64,000 nt of DNA. Source: Crossiella sp. S99.2. GTDB lineage: Bacteria; Actinomycetota; Actinomycetes; Mycobacteriales; Pseudonocardiaceae. The stretch is from the NCBI RefSeq assembly GCF_023094165.1, contig NZ_JALMDK010000006.1:434001-498000 (forward strand). Reading direction: 5' to 3'. Below are positions 41,613-50,338 of this stretch, piece by piece; position 1 is the first letter of the stretch, and the number at the start of each line of letters is the position of its first letter. The translations under genes were made by a program, and so were the position numbers. The notes beneath the pieces are model-generated. The model saw nothing but the letters and a program-made list of their open reading frames with translations. It was not told where the DNA came from and made no database searches.

Positions 41613-42821
41613 ATGACCTCACCGCTGACGGTCCGCCCGCTCACCGCCGAGACCCTGTCCGGCCATCTCGACATCTGCCGCACCGCCTTCTACGCCGAGG
41701 CCGACGAGCCCACTCGCGCCACCCAACTGCGGCTGTGGGAACCGGCCCGCTTCCGCGGCGTCTTCGACGGGGACGAGCTGATCGGCGGCGGTGGTGTCTG
41801 GCCGCGCCGGATCACCCTGCCCGGCACCGGCCCGCAGCCCTTCGCCGGGGTCACCATGGTCGCGGTCGCGCCGGGACACCGCCGCCGGGGCGCGCTCACC
41901 GGGCTGATGCGCTCGCTGCTGCACGACCTGCACGCCGAGGGCGCCGACCCGCTCGCCGCGCTGTGGGCCTCCGAGGGCGGCATCTACGGCCGTTTCGGCT
42001 ACGGGATCGCGGTGGAGGCCAGCCAGGTCGAGATCGCCAAGGGCGCCCGGTTCCTGCCCACCGTGGACACCGGCGCGGACCGGGTGCGCGAGGTGTCCAG
42101 GACGGTGGCCGAACCGCTGATCCGCGAGCTGCACGCCAAGGTGGCCGCGGAGCGGATCGGCTGGCTGGAACGGGACCAGGACACCTGGCACTACCGGCTG
42201 CTCGACGGTCCCCCGCAGCGCGGCGGCAAGCAGGCATGGCGGTTCGCGGTGCATCCCGAGGGCTACGCGTTGTTCCGGGTCAACGCCGCGCACGACGGGC
42301 TCGGCCTGGACGTGCAGGAGATCGTCACCGCCACCCCGGCCGGGCACGCCGCGATCTGGCGGCACCTGCTCGACTCCGACCTGGTCAGCTCGATCAACTA
42401 CTGGGGCTGCGCGCCGGATGAGCCGCTGCGGCACCTGCTGGCCGATCCGCGCGCGGTCAAGATCGAACGCAATGACTCGCTGTGGGTGCGCCTGGTAGAC
42501 GTGGACCGCGCGCTGCCGATGCGCACCTACACCGGACCGCTGGACACCGTGCTGGAGCTGACCGACGAGTTCTGCCCGTGGAACGCGGGCCGCTGGCGGC
42601 TGGTCATCGGCACCGACGGGCGGGCCGAGCTGACCCGCACCGAGGACACGCCCGAGCTGACGCTGAGCAGCACCGCGCTGGGCTCGGCCTTCCTCGGCGG
42701 GGTCCGGCTGAGCACCCTGGCCGCCGCCGGTCAGGCCCACGAGCACCGGCCCGGCGCGGCGGCGGCGCTGAGCAGGGCTTTCCTGGTCGACCCCGCCCCG
42801 CACACGATGGAGATCTTCTGA
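41613..42821 (+). CDS. eis: Eis-like GNAT N-acetyltransferase
   Basis: A 402-residue protein with the three-part layout of Eis acetyltransferases, which multi-acetylate aminoglycosides and other amines. The N-terminal GNAT domain has the acetyl-CoA loop VTMVAVAPGHRRRGALTGLMRSLL and the catalytic-tyrosine region ASEGGIYGRFGYG. The central GNAT-like domain spans about 150-290, and the SCP-fold C-terminal domain ends in the family's free carboxylate (HTMEIF). Mycobacterial Eis forms a hexamer. It is divergent from the mycothiol-dependent enzyme, with 58 bases between starts. Resistance is possible but unproved. Confidence 0.88.
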   Translation: MTSPLTVRPLTAETLSGHLDICRTAFYAEADEPTRATQLRLWEPARFRGVFDGDELIGGGGVWPRRITLPGTGPQPFAGVTMVAVAPGHRRRGALTGLMRSLLHDLHAEGADPLAALWASEGGIYGRFGYGIAVEASQVEIAKGARFLPTVDTGADRVREVSRTVAEPLIRELHAKVAAERIGWLERDQDTWHYRLLDGPPQRGGKQAWRFAVHPEGYALFRVNAAHDGLGLDVQEIVTATPAGHAAIWRHLLDSDLVSSINYWGCAPDEPLRHLLADPRAVKIERNDSLWVRLVDVDRALPMRTYTGPLDTVLELTDEFCPWNAGRWRLVIGTDGRAELTRTEDTPELTLSSTALGSAFLGGVRLSTLAAAGQAHEHRPGAAAALSRAFLVDPAPHTMEIF

Positions 42822-42924
42822 GTGCGCTGGTTCACCCCACTGTGGGGAACCCCAGCGCCGGGGGTGCCGTTGGACAGGGTGACCGCGGGGGCCACCCGCG
42901 GCGCCCTGCGAACGGGAGGCACCC

Positions 42925-43668
42925 TTGGGTACCGCAATCGTGCTGCTGTTGATCGCGGTGGTGGTGGTCGGCGGGGTGCTCTACGCATCCCGGCAGAAGG
43001 CCGCGCGCGCCCAGCAGCAGCTCGCTGACGAGAAGGCCGAGGCCCGCCGCTGGAACGAACGGCTGGGCGGCCAGGTGCTGAACCTGGTCGGCACCAACGA
43101 GGCGGCCCGGCAGGCCCTCTCCGACGCCTCCGGCAGCTACACCGCGGCCGGCTCGCAGATCGAGCAGGCCACCTCGGCCGCCCAGGCCCAGCTGGCCAAG
43201 CAGACCGCGATGGAGGGCCTGTACTACGTGCGGGCCGCGCGCATCGCGATGGACATGGACCCCGGACCGGAGCTGCCCGACCTCAACGGCCAGCGCAGCG
43301 CGGGCACGGTGTCGGAGGACCGCGAGGTCAGCGTGGAGGGCCACCAGTACGCGGTGTCCCGCACGCCCAGCTCGCACACCCCGCACTACTTCCCCGGCGG
43401 CATGGTGGCAGGCAGGCCGCTGCCGCAGGGCTGGTACAGCGAGCCGATCTGGAAGCCCGCCAGGGCCACCGGTTCCTGGGGTTCGGGCGCGGGCCTGCTC
43501 TTCGGCGCGATGTTCGCCGGCATGGCGGGTGTGGCGATCGCGAGCATGGCCGGGGACGTCATCGGCGGCATCGGCGACGGCCTCAGCGATATGGGCGACA
43601 GCCTGGCCGACGGTTTCGGTGACTTCGGCGGGGACTGGGGTGGCGGCGGCGGTGGCGACGACTGGTGA
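42925..43668 (+). CDS. Single-pass membrane protein with glycine-rich tail
   Basis: A 247-residue protein that I do not recognise. It starts with a membrane helix (AIVLLLIAVVVVGGVLYAS, about 4-22), followed by a coiled-coil-like segment rich in Lys, Arg, Ala and Gln (about 23-110, QKAARAQQQLADEKAEARRW), a Pro-rich middle, a hydrophobic AGLLFGAMFAGMAGVAIASMAG stretch, and a Gly/Asp-rich C-terminus (DFGGDWGGGGGGDDW). The TTG start follows GGGAGG. The design resembles a membrane stalk with a flexible acidic tail. It lies between eis and the convergent DNA glycosylase gene. Confidence 0.75.
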   Translation: MGTAIVLLLIAVVVVGGVLYASRQKAARAQQQLADEKAEARRWNERLGGQVLNLVGTNEAARQALSDASGSYTAAGSQIEQATSAAQAQLAKQTAMEGLYYVRAARIAMDMDPGPELPDLNGQRSAGTVSEDREVSVEGHQYAVSRTPSSHTPHYFPGGMVAGRPLPQGWYSEPIWKPARATGSWGSGAGLLFGAMFAGMAGVAIASMAGDVIGGIGDGLSDMGDSLADGFGDFGGDWGGGGGGDDW

Positions 43669-44475
43669 TCAGTCCGGCTGGCAGCCGGGACACCAGTAGA
43701 GGTTCCGGCTGACCAGCTCGGCCATGGCCACCGGGGTGCCGCAGATCAGGCAGGGCAGTCCGGCGCGGCGGTAGACGTAGACCTCGCCGCCGTGCCGGTC
43801 CACCCGCGGCGCCCGGCCGGTCGCCTCGGGCAGGTGCTCGGGGCGCACGGTGTCGATCTGGCCCACCCGCACGCCGTCGGCCATCAGCACCGCCAGGTCC
43901 GCCCAGATCAGCTCCCACTCGGCGCGGGTGAGATCGCGCCCAGCGCGCAGCGGCGGGATGTGGTGCCGGAACAGCACTTCGGCCCGGTAGACGTTGCCCA
44001 CCCCGGCCAGCACCGACTGATCCATCAGCAGTGCGGCGATCGAGGTCCGGGACTTGCCGATCTTCGCCCAGGCCCGGTCCGGTTCGGCGTCCGCGCGCAG
44101 CGGATCGGGGCCCAGCCGGGCGCGCAGGATGTCCAGTTCGGTGTCCCCGAGCAGGCGGCAGGCGGTCGGGCCGCGCAGGTCAGTCCAGTGTCCTGGGCCG
44201 ACCAGGCGCATCCGGACCTGGCCCTGCGGCGGCTCCACCGGCAGCTCGCGCTCGCTGAAAGTGCCGTACAGCCCCAGATGCACGTGCACGGTGACATCGC
44301 CGTAGTGGTGGAACAGGTGCTTGCCGTGCGCCTCGGCGGACTCGAAGACCCGCCCGTCCAGCACGGCAGCCTCGGCGGCGAAGCGGCCCTGCGGGCTGGA
44401 GACCGCCACCCGGTGCCCGGCGAACTCCCGGTGGTGCAGCAGGGCGAAGCGGTGCAGGGTGTGGCCCTCGGGCAA
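43669..44475 (-). CDS. Fpg/Nei-family DNA glycosylase
   Basis: A 268-residue bifunctional DNA glycosylase/AP lyase removing oxidised bases. The N-terminal MPEGHTLHR supplies the catalytic Pro2 and Glu3; the H2TH region contains LLMDQSVLAGVGNVYRAEVLF; a C-terminal zinc finger has CLICG and CPGC (four cysteines). The Nei-type helix and MPEGH start favour endonuclease VIII-like over Fpg (which has MPELPE). TTG start follows GAGGAG at some distance. In M. tuberculosis the orthologue (Rv2464c) also precedes rpiB. It is convergent with the preceding membrane-protein gene. Confidence 0.93.
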   Translation of the reverse strand: MPEGHTLHRFALLHHREFAGHRVAVSSPQGRFAAEAAVLDGRVFESAEAHGKHLFHHYGDVTVHVHLGLYGTFSERELPVEPPQGQVRMRLVGPGHWTDLRGPTACRLLGDTELDILRARLGPDPLRADAEPDRAWAKIGKSRTSIAALLMDQSVLAGVGNVYRAEVLFRHHIPPLRAGRDLTRAEWELIWADLAVLMADGVRVGQIDTVRPEHLPEATGRAPRVDRHGGEVYVYRRAGLPCLICGTPVAMAELVSRNLYWCPGCQPD

Positions 44476-44494
44476 CGTCGGCGCTCCTCGTCGG

Positions 44495-44842
44495 CTACTT
44501 CGGCCACCAGGCGATCACGGACTGGATCGCGTAGGCCAGCAGGCAGTAGCCACACACTACGAACCCGCGCAGCACGGCCGAAGCCCGGTCCGCGGTGTCC
44601 CGGTGCCGACGCCCCAGCCAGCTCCCGGCCACCGCCGCGACCAGCACCAGGAGCACGGCGGCGGCCATCATCTGCAACCCGACGCCGAGCACGCAGTCCG
44701 GCTGCCCGCAGGGTGGATCCCCCGGCCCGGACAGCCAGGGCACCAGGGCCGCCTCGCCGAAGTAGAGCGCCAGCACGCCCGCGAGCGTGCCCAGGACCGC
44801 GACCAGCGGGGTGGCCAGCCAGGTGGTTCGAGATCGACTCAC
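44495..44842 (-). CDS. Small four-helix membrane protein
   Basis: A 115-residue protein with three or four hydrophobic segments (LATPLVAVLGTLAGVLALYFGEAAL; VGLQMMAAAVLLVLVAAVAGSWLG; LRGFVVCGYCLLAYAIQSVIAW). A cysteine pair lies in the first loop (PCGQPDC) and another in the last helix (VCGYC). I do not recognise a family. It lies between rpiB (17 bases upstream) and the DNA glycosylase (19 bases downstream), all on the minus strand, so a three-gene transcript is likely. No function assigned. Confidence 0.75.
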   Translation of the reverse strand: MSRSRTTWLATPLVAVLGTLAGVLALYFGEAALVPWLSGPGDPPCGQPDCVLGVGLQMMAAAVLLVLVAAVAGSWLGRRHRDTADRASAVLRGFVVCGYCLLAYAIQSVIAWWPK

Positions 44843-44859
44843 CCGGCTGGCTTACCCGG

Positions 44860-45333
44860 TCAGGCGCTCGGCAAAGCAGGCGGCTCGCCGGTGCGCTCGT
44901 ACTCGGTGAGCAGGCCGATCCGGCGGGCGTGCCGCGGCTCGGTGGAGAACTCCCCGGCCAGGAACGCCTCGACGATCGCGGTGGCCTCCTCGGTGCTGTG
45001 CATCCGCGCGCCAACCCCGGCCACCAGCGCGTTGTTGTGCTGGCGGGCGAGCTGGGCGGTCTGCACGCTCCAGGTCAGCGCGGCGCGGCAGCCGGGGACC
45101 TTGTTCGCGGCGATCTGCTCGCCGTTGCCGGAGCCGCCGATCACCACGCCCAGGCTGCCCTCGTCGGCGACCACCCGGCGGGCGGCCTCCACGCAGAAGG
45201 GCGGGTAGTCGTCCTCGGCGTCGTAGGTGTGGGGGCCGACGTCGACGACCTCGTGGCCGTGCTCGGACAGGTGGGCGGCGAGGTGATTTTTCAGCTCGAA
45301 GCCCGCGTGGTCGGAACCAAGGTAAACGCGCAC
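44860..45333 (-). CDS. rpiB: Ribose-5-phosphate isomerase B
   Basis: Interconverts ribose 5-phosphate and ribulose 5-phosphate in the pentose phosphate pathway. The 157-residue protein has the N-terminal VRVYLGSDHAGFELK, the active-site region VVIGGSGNGEQIAANKVPG, TWSVQTAQLARQHNNALVAGVGAR, and the C-terminal HARRIGLLTEYE. In the anion hole the RpiB catalytic-base position is SGNG (cysteine in E. coli RpiB, Ser/other in actinobacteria). GTG at 45333 is chosen; another in-frame GTG lies 6 bases upstream. Its order with the glycosylase gene matches Rv2464c-Rv2465c. Confidence 0.93.
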   Translation of the reverse strand: MRVYLGSDHAGFELKNHLAAHLSEHGHEVVDVGPHTYDAEDDYPPFCVEAARRVVADEGSLGVVIGGSGNGEQIAANKVPGCRAALTWSVQTAQLARQHNNALVAGVGARMHSTEEATAIVEAFLAGEFSTEPRHARRIGLLTEYERTGEPPALPSA

Positions 45334-45399
45334 GGGCACGCAGTCTGCCAGCCCCGATATTCGCCTGACCTGGGCGGTCGCCTTTGCGAGGCTGGTCAC

Positions 45400-46161
45400 A
45401 TGACGGTTTTCGAGCAGGACGGCTACCGGGTGCGGCTGGAATGGGGCGGCGAGGGCGTGGCGGCGCTGGCGCCGCACTGCGCGGTGCTGGTCGTGGTGGA
45501 CGTGCTGGTGTTCACCACCACGGTGGACGTGGTGGTCGGCCGGGGCGCGCGGGTGCTGCCCTTCGCTGTTGACGACGAGGCCGCCAAGGCCGCGGCGGAG
45601 GCCCGGGGCGCGATCATGGCCGGGCTGGGGCTCTACACCAGTCCGACCGGGTCGGTGGCGACCAAGGAGAAGTGGTCGCTGCGGCCGTCCTCGCTGACCG
45701 GGGTGCCCGCCGGCACGCTGCTCGGGCTGTCCTCCCCCAACGGCGGCACGCTGTGCGCACGGGCGGCCGCGGCCGGGGCGACCGTGCTGGCCGGCTGTCT
45801 GCGCAACGCGAGCGCGGTGGCGGCCAAGGCACTGGAACTGGCCGGGGACCGGCCGATCGGGATCATCGCGGGCGGTGAGCGCTGGCGGATCAGCCCGCAG
45901 CGGCCGTTGCGCCCCTCGCTGGAGGACTACCTGGGCGCCGGGGCGATCGCGCACGGGTTGCGGCACGGGCGATCCGGTGAGGCCGAGCTGGCCGCGACCG
46001 CCTTCGCCGCGGTGGCGCACCGGGTGCCGGAACTGCTGGCGGACTGCGTTTCCGGGCGGGAACTGACCGAGGCCGGGCTGTCGGCGGATGTCGAACTGGC
46101 CGGTGCGGTAGACAGCAGCACGGTCGCCCCGGTACTCGTGGACGGGATCTTCGGCGCCTAG
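45400..46161 (+). CDS. 2-phosphosulfolactate phosphatase-like (ComB) protein
   Basis: A 253-residue ComB-family protein. It has VLVVVDVLVFTTTVDVVVGRGARVLPFAVDD near the N-terminus, LGLSSPNGGTLC in the middle, GCLRNASAVA and GIIAGGERW, then SLEDYLGAGAIAHGL. ComB dephosphorylates 2-phosphosulfolactate in methanogen coenzyme M synthesis; the actinobacterial homologues must do something else or work on a related phosphoester, since no other coenzyme M genes are here. The ATG at 45400 starts 67 bases from the divergent rpiB gene. The MBL hydrolase gene follows after 13 bases. Confidence 0.85.
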   Translation: MTVFEQDGYRVRLEWGGEGVAALAPHCAVLVVVDVLVFTTTVDVVVGRGARVLPFAVDDEAAKAAAEARGAIMAGLGLYTSPTGSVATKEKWSLRPSSLTGVPAGTLLGLSSPNGGTLCARAAAAGATVLAGCLRNASAVAAKALELAGDRPIGIIAGGERWRISPQRPLRPSLEDYLGAGAIAHGLRHGRSGEAELAATAFAAVAHRVPELLADCVSGRELTEAGLSADVELAGAVDSSTVAPVLVDGIFGA

Positions 46162-46174
46162 GAGAGGACGTGCG

Positions 46175-46990
46175 GTGGACGGTCGCTGGGTCGAGGTCGC
46201 CGAGGGCGTGCTGGTGCGCAGGCACACCGAACTGGATCTCAACACCGGGCTGGTGCTCGGCGAGACGGGCTGCCTGGTGATCGACACCCGCGGGGACGGG
46301 GTGCAGGGCGCGGAGCTGGCCGCCGCGGTCCGCGAGGTTACCCCGCTGCCCTGGCGGGTGGTGCTCACGCACGCGCACTTCGACCACAGCTTCGGCGCCC
46401 AGGCGTTCGAGCCGTGCGAGATCTGGGCGCACGAGCGCTGCGGACCGGCGCTGGCCGCGGGTGCCGAGGCCGATCGGAAGGCCTGGAGCGAGTACTACCG
46501 CGAGCAGGGCCGGCCCGCGATCGCCGAGGCCATCCTGGCCGCCCGGATCGTGCCGCCGACGCACCCGGTGAGCGGGCCGGCCGAACTGGACCTGGGCGGA
46601 CGCGTCGCGCACCTGCTGCCCGCCGAGTTCGGGCACACCGACCACGACCTGCTGGTGTGGTTGCCCGAGGTCGAGGTGGTCTTCACCGGCGACCTCGTCG
46701 AGCAGGGCGCGCCGCCCGCCTTCAAGGGATCCTGGCCGCTGGCCTGGCCCGCGGCGGTGCAACAGGTTCTGGAACTGAAACCGGCGGTGGTGGTGCCGGG
46801 GCACGGCGAGCCGGTGGACCGGGCCTTCGTGCGGGAGCAGCTGGCCGAGCTGAGCCGGGTGGCCGAGCTGTGCGCCGAGGTCAGCGCGGGGCGGCTGGAC
46901 CGGGCTGCGGCGCTACGTAAATCGCCTTACCCTGAAGACTTCACCGCAGATGCACTCGAAAGTGTGAGGTCTAACCCTGGCTACGCCTAA
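46175..46990 (+). CDS. MBL-fold metallo-hydrolase
   Basis: A 271-residue beta-lactamase-fold hydrolase. It has the metal motif LTHAHFDHSFG (His66, His68, Asp70, His71), a later metal ligand in PAEFGHTDHDLLVW, FTGDLVEQG with bridging Asp, and VVPGHGEPVD with the final His. Length and pattern suit a zinc-dependent thiolesterase or lactonase-type enzyme; the substrate is not evident. GTG at 46175 follows AGGAGAGG by about 7 bases. It is 13 bases after the ComB-like gene and so is likely co-transcribed with it. Confidence 0.9.
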   Translation: MDGRWVEVAEGVLVRRHTELDLNTGLVLGETGCLVIDTRGDGVQGAELAAAVREVTPLPWRVVLTHAHFDHSFGAQAFEPCEIWAHERCGPALAAGAEADRKAWSEYYREQGRPAIAEAILAARIVPPTHPVSGPAELDLGGRVAHLLPAEFGHTDHDLLVWLPEVEVVFTGDLVEQGAPPAFKGSWPLAWPAAVQQVLELKPAVVVPGHGEPVDRAFVREQLAELSRVAELCAEVSAGRLDRAAALRKSPYPEDFTADALESVRSNPGYA

Positions 46991-47102
46991 CGGCGCCGGA
47001 TACTTGTGACGCTGAGCCAGCGGTCTGTTGCGTAAAGTCCGACAGTACCTACTCAATCGGGCTTCACCTCGCCTGGCTCGGTGAGCTGAACTATGCTCCG
47101 TG

Positions 47103-47114
47103 TGACAAGTGTCA
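47103..47114. promoter_or_regulatory. Short palindrome upstream of the HTH gene
   Basis: tgaca-ag-tgtca, a perfect 5-base inverted repeat about 57 bases before the GTG of the HTH protein gene. It may be an operator or chance. The rest of the 180-base gap (46991-47170) shows only the AGGAGG ribosome site. Confidence 0.3.
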
Positions 47115-47170
47115 AGTCAGCGTCGTAGGTGACACCCTGTGATTGCCTGCCACGTGGCGAGGAGGTGCTC

Positions 47171-48163
47171 GTGCACCAAGAGCCGCAGCCGACCACGACT
47201 GCGCAAAGGCCGGTGTACGCCAACGGCTCGCCCACTTTGCCCGAACCCAGCCGTGAGCTGGCCGAAGTGTTGCAGAAGGGCCCGTTCTCCAGAGCCCTGC
47301 ACCTCGCGATCGAGGCAAGCGGGCTCAGCCTGGACCGGATTCAGTACCGGCTCGCCCAGCGTGGCGTGAAGGTCAGCTTGACCACGCTGAGCTACTGGCG
47401 GCATGGGCGTAGCCGCCCGGAGCGGCCGGACTCACTGCGCGGCGTGCACATCCTGGAAGAAGTGCTGCGCCTGCCGGCCAATTCACTGATGAGCCTGCTC
47501 GGTCCGCGCCGTCCGCGCGGCCGGTGGCTCTCGCACACCCCGGGCAGCCTGGACACCGAACGCCTCTGGGAATCCCCGGACGGCCTGACCAAGCTGCTGG
47601 AGCGGCTGGAGGTCCCCTCCACCGCACAGCTGACCCGGCTCAGCGTGCACGACACGTACCTGCTGGGCGCGGACCGCTCGGAGAAGAGCCTGCGGGTGCG
47701 CGAGGTGGTGCGCGCCGAGGTCGACAAGGTCTCCCGGCACTTCCTCTACTACCGCGGCGACGATCCGGACCGGCCGGCGCCGCTGATCACCTCGACCCGC
47801 TACTGCAGGCTCGGCCGGGTGCGCTTCGACCCGGAGAGCAACTTCATGGTGGCCGAGCTGGTGCTCGACCGGGTGCTCTCCGCCGGGGACACCACGATCA
47901 TGGAGTTCGAGCTGGAGTGCCAGTCGACCACTCCCGCGCACTTCTACGACCGGCGTTTCCGGACCCCGGCCCGGGACTACGTGCTCCAGGTGCACTTCGA
48001 CCCGGCCATGGTCCCGGCGCGCTGCTTCCGCTACCACCGCCAGCTCGCCAACGCGCCCGAACAGGACGTGCAGGAGCTGTGGGTGGGCGCCTCCAACACC
48101 GCGCACTTCGTCTCGCTGGACGTCTCGCCCGGCATCTACGGCGTGCGCTGGGACTGGGACTAG
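47171..48163 (+). CDS. HTH-domain regulatory protein with large C-terminal domain
   Basis: A 330-residue protein. An XRE-like helix-turn-helix (about 35-95) contains LAIEASGLSLDRIQYRLAQRGVKVSLTTLSYWRHGRSRP, where the recognition helix has SYWRHGR. The remaining 230 residues form a beta-rich domain with EVDKVSRHFLYYRGDDPD, CRLGRVRFDPESNFMVAELVLDRVLSAGDTTIMEFEL and WVGASNTAHFVSLDVSPGIYGVRWDWD. I know this layout only from actinobacterial proteins annotated as XRE-type regulators. GTG at 47171 follows AGGAGG by 5 bases. A perfect 16-base hairpin ends the gene. Confidence 0.8.
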   Translation: MHQEPQPTTTAQRPVYANGSPTLPEPSRELAEVLQKGPFSRALHLAIEASGLSLDRIQYRLAQRGVKVSLTTLSYWRHGRSRPERPDSLRGVHILEEVLRLPANSLMSLLGPRRPRGRWLSHTPGSLDTERLWESPDGLTKLLERLEVPSTAQLTRLSVHDTYLLGADRSEKSLRVREVVRAEVDKVSRHFLYYRGDDPDRPAPLITSTRYCRLGRVRFDPESNFMVAELVLDRVLSAGDTTIMEFELECQSTTPAHFYDRRFRTPARDYVLQVHFDPAMVPARCFRYHRQLANAPEQDVQELWVGASNTAHFVSLDVSPGIYGVRWDWD

Positions 48164-48182
48164 CCGCCCAGCTCCGGACAAA

Positions 48183-48220
48183 CCGCGGGCCCGCATCCAG
48201 CAACGGATGCGGGCCCGCGG
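48183..48220. terminator. Bidirectional terminator
   Basis: A perfect 16-base stem (ccgcgggcccgcatcc and complement) with loop agcaac, between the convergent HTH gene and cold-shock gene. Confidence 0.8.
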
Positions 48221-48235
48221 TGCGTCGAGACGGGA

Positions 48236-48439
48236 TCAGATAGCGCTGACCCGGTCCGCCTGGGGACCCTTGGGACCCTGGACGACCTCGAACTCCACTG
48301 CCTGGTTCTCCTCAAGGGAGCGGTAGCCCGAGCCCTGGATCGCCGAGAAGTGCACGAACACATCAGGTCCGCCGCCGTCCTGGGCAATGAAGCCGAAGCC
48401 CTTTTCCGCGTTGAACCACTTGACCTTGCCGGTTGCCAT
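48236..48439 (-). CDS. cspA: Cold-shock protein (CspA family)
   Basis: A 67-residue single-stranded nucleic-acid-binding protein with the OB-fold RNP motifs KGFGFIA and VFVHFSAIQ, plus GKVKWFNAEKG at the start and GPQADRVSAI at the end. It acts as an RNA chaperone. ATG at 48439 follows GAGGAG and gives the canonical MATGKVKWF start; an 11-residue upstream extension has no support. The 441-base region upstream (48440-48880) contains no gene that I can support, only GC-rich sequence with small chance ORFs. It may hold a long regulatory leader, as in many csp genes. Confidence 0.96.
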   Translation of the reverse strand: MATGKVKWFNAEKGFGFIAQDGGGPDVFVHFSAIQGSGYRSLEENQAVEFEVVQGPKGPQADRVSAI

Positions 48440-48880
48440 AAAACTCCTCGTCAATGCGAGCGGGGCCACCAATGGCAGTGGACCCGTCTCACCCCCGCGC
48501 CGCCCACGAGCAGGCCTCGTGGACTATGCGAGCGGCCATGACGCTACAGGGTGACACCGACGGGAAACAGGTGGGCACGAAGAGAACCCTGATGACCTGG
48601 GCGGGTTCCACCGGACGCCGATCACCCGTTCGGGGTCCACGAACCAGGTCGACGGGCGCGTGACCAGGCCGTTGAGTGATCAGAGCCGACGTAGCCGGCC
48701 CGGCACAGCCAGTTGCCGGGCGCGGCCACGATTTCTCGATCACCCGAAGGGCCGCGCCGGGCTGCCTGCTCGGCCGGGCCAACGGGCAGTCCCGGTCCAG
48801 CCCGGCAGGCCGGTTTCCGGGCCCTGACAGCGTTTCTGCGGGCCGTCAGGACCCGGGGCGGGTGTCACCGGCGACGGGGT

Positions 48881-50254
48881 TCAGCACTCAATCACGTTGA
48901 CGGCCAGGCCGCCCCGCGCGGTTTCCTTGTACTTGACCTTCATGTCGGCGCCGGTCTCGCGCATGGTCTTGATCGCCTTGTCCAGCGAGACGAAGTGCGT
49001 GCCGTCCCCGCGCAGCGCCATCCGGGAGGCGGTGATGGCCTTGATCGAGGCGACCGCGTTGCGCTCGATGCACGGGATCTGCACCAGGCCGCCGATCGGG
49101 TCGCAGGTCAGGCCCAGGTTGTGCTCCAGGGCGATCTCCGCGGCGTTCTCCACCTGCTCCGGGGTGCCGCCCAGCACCTCGGTGAGACCGGCCGCGGCCA
49201 TCGAGCAGGCCGAGCCCACCTCGCCCTGGCAGCCGACCTCGGCGCCGGAGATGGAGGCGTTCTCCTTGAACAGCTGGCCGATGGCGCCCGCGGTGAGCAG
49301 GAAGCGGACCACGCCGTCCTCGGTGGCGCCGGGCACGAACCGGGCGTAGTAGTGCAGCACCGCGGGCACGATCCCGGCCGCGCCGTTGGTGGGCGCGGTG
49401 ACCACCCGGCCGCCCGCGGCGTTCTCCTCGTTGACCGCCAGCGCGAACAGGGTCACCCAGTCCATCACCCGCAGCGGGTCGGTGGTGTAGTGCTCATTGG
49501 ACAGGGTCTGGAACAGCCCGGCCGCCCGCCGCTGCACCTTGAGGCCGCCGGGCAGGGTGCCCTCCCGGGCGCAGCCGCTGCGCACGCAGTCCTGGATGAC
49601 CTGCCAGATGTGCAGCAGGCCGCCGCGCACCTCGGCCTCCGGGCGCCAGGACAGCTCGTTGGCCAGCATCACGCCGCTGATCGGCAGGCCGGTCTCGATG
49701 GTGCGTTCCAGCAGTTCCACGCCGTTGCGGAAGGGGTGCCGGACCGGGGTGTCGTCGACCTTGATCCGGTCGGCGCCGGCGGCGGTCTCGTCCACCACGA
49801 AACCGCCGCCCACCGAGTAGTAGGTCCGCGAGCGCAGCACCTGCCCACTGGCGTCCAGCGCGGCGAAGGTCATGCCGTTGGGGTGGTACGGCAACGACTT
49901 GCGCCGGTGCATGACCAGGTCGGTCCGCTCCTCGAAGGCGATCTCGTGGCTGCCCAGCAACCGCAGCCTGCGCCGTTCGCGGATGCCGGCCACCCGCGGC
50001 TCCACCGAGGCGGTGTCCACCGTCTCCGGATCCTCGCCCTCCAGGCCGAGCAGCACCGCCTTGTCGCTGCCGTGCCCGTGGCCGGTGGCGCCAAGCGAGC
50101 CGAACAGCTCCGAGCGCACCGTCACCGTGTCGGCCAGCAGCCCGTCCGCCTTCAGGCCGTTGGCGAACGTGCATGCGGCCCGCATCGGCCCCACCGTGTG
50201 GGAACTGGACGGTCCGATACCGATCTTGAACAGCTCAAAGACGCTGATTGCCAA
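48881..50254 (-). CDS. sdaA: L-serine ammonia-lyase, iron-sulfur type
   Basis: Converts L-serine to pyruvate and ammonia. The 457-residue single-chain enzyme has AISVFELFKIGIGPSSSHTVGPM (beta domain start), the alpha-domain GCQGEVGSACSMAAAGL with cluster cysteine, DPIGGLVQIPCIERNAVASIKA with another, and an end in GGLAVNVIEC with a C-terminal cysteine; these three cysteines hold the [4Fe-4S] cluster. The start is TTG at 50254. In SdaA enzymes the C-terminal Cys is a tail that caps the active site. It stands alone, 84 bases from the neighbouring aldehyde dehydrogenase gene. Confidence 0.94.
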   Translation of the reverse strand: MAISVFELFKIGIGPSSSHTVGPMRAACTFANGLKADGLLADTVTVRSELFGSLGATGHGHGSDKAVLLGLEGEDPETVDTASVEPRVAGIRERRRLRLLGSHEIAFEERTDLVMHRRKSLPYHPNGMTFAALDASGQVLRSRTYYSVGGGFVVDETAAGADRIKVDDTPVRHPFRNGVELLERTIETGLPISGVMLANELSWRPEAEVRGGLLHIWQVIQDCVRSGCAREGTLPGGLKVQRRAAGLFQTLSNEHYTTDPLRVMDWVTLFALAVNEENAAGGRVVTAPTNGAAGIVPAVLHYYARFVPGATEDGVVRFLLTAGAIGQLFKENASISGAEVGCQGEVGSACSMAAAGLTEVLGGTPEQVENAAEIALEHNLGLTCDPIGGLVQIPCIERNAVASIKAITASRMALRGDGTHFVSLDKAIKTMRETGADMKVKYKETARGGLAVNVIEC

Positions 50255-50338
50255 CTCGCCACGCTCCGTTGAGTGGGGATGGGGCGGCGGCCCCATCCGG
50301 TCACCTACGAGTGTGACATGGCGGGCTGAGTGGCCTGG

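Noticed and set aside
48440..48880. Gene in the cspA-sdaA gap (97-residue minus-strand ORF at 48489-48782)
   Set aside because: No ribosome site, Pro/Arg/Ala-rich chance composition, no recognisable domain.
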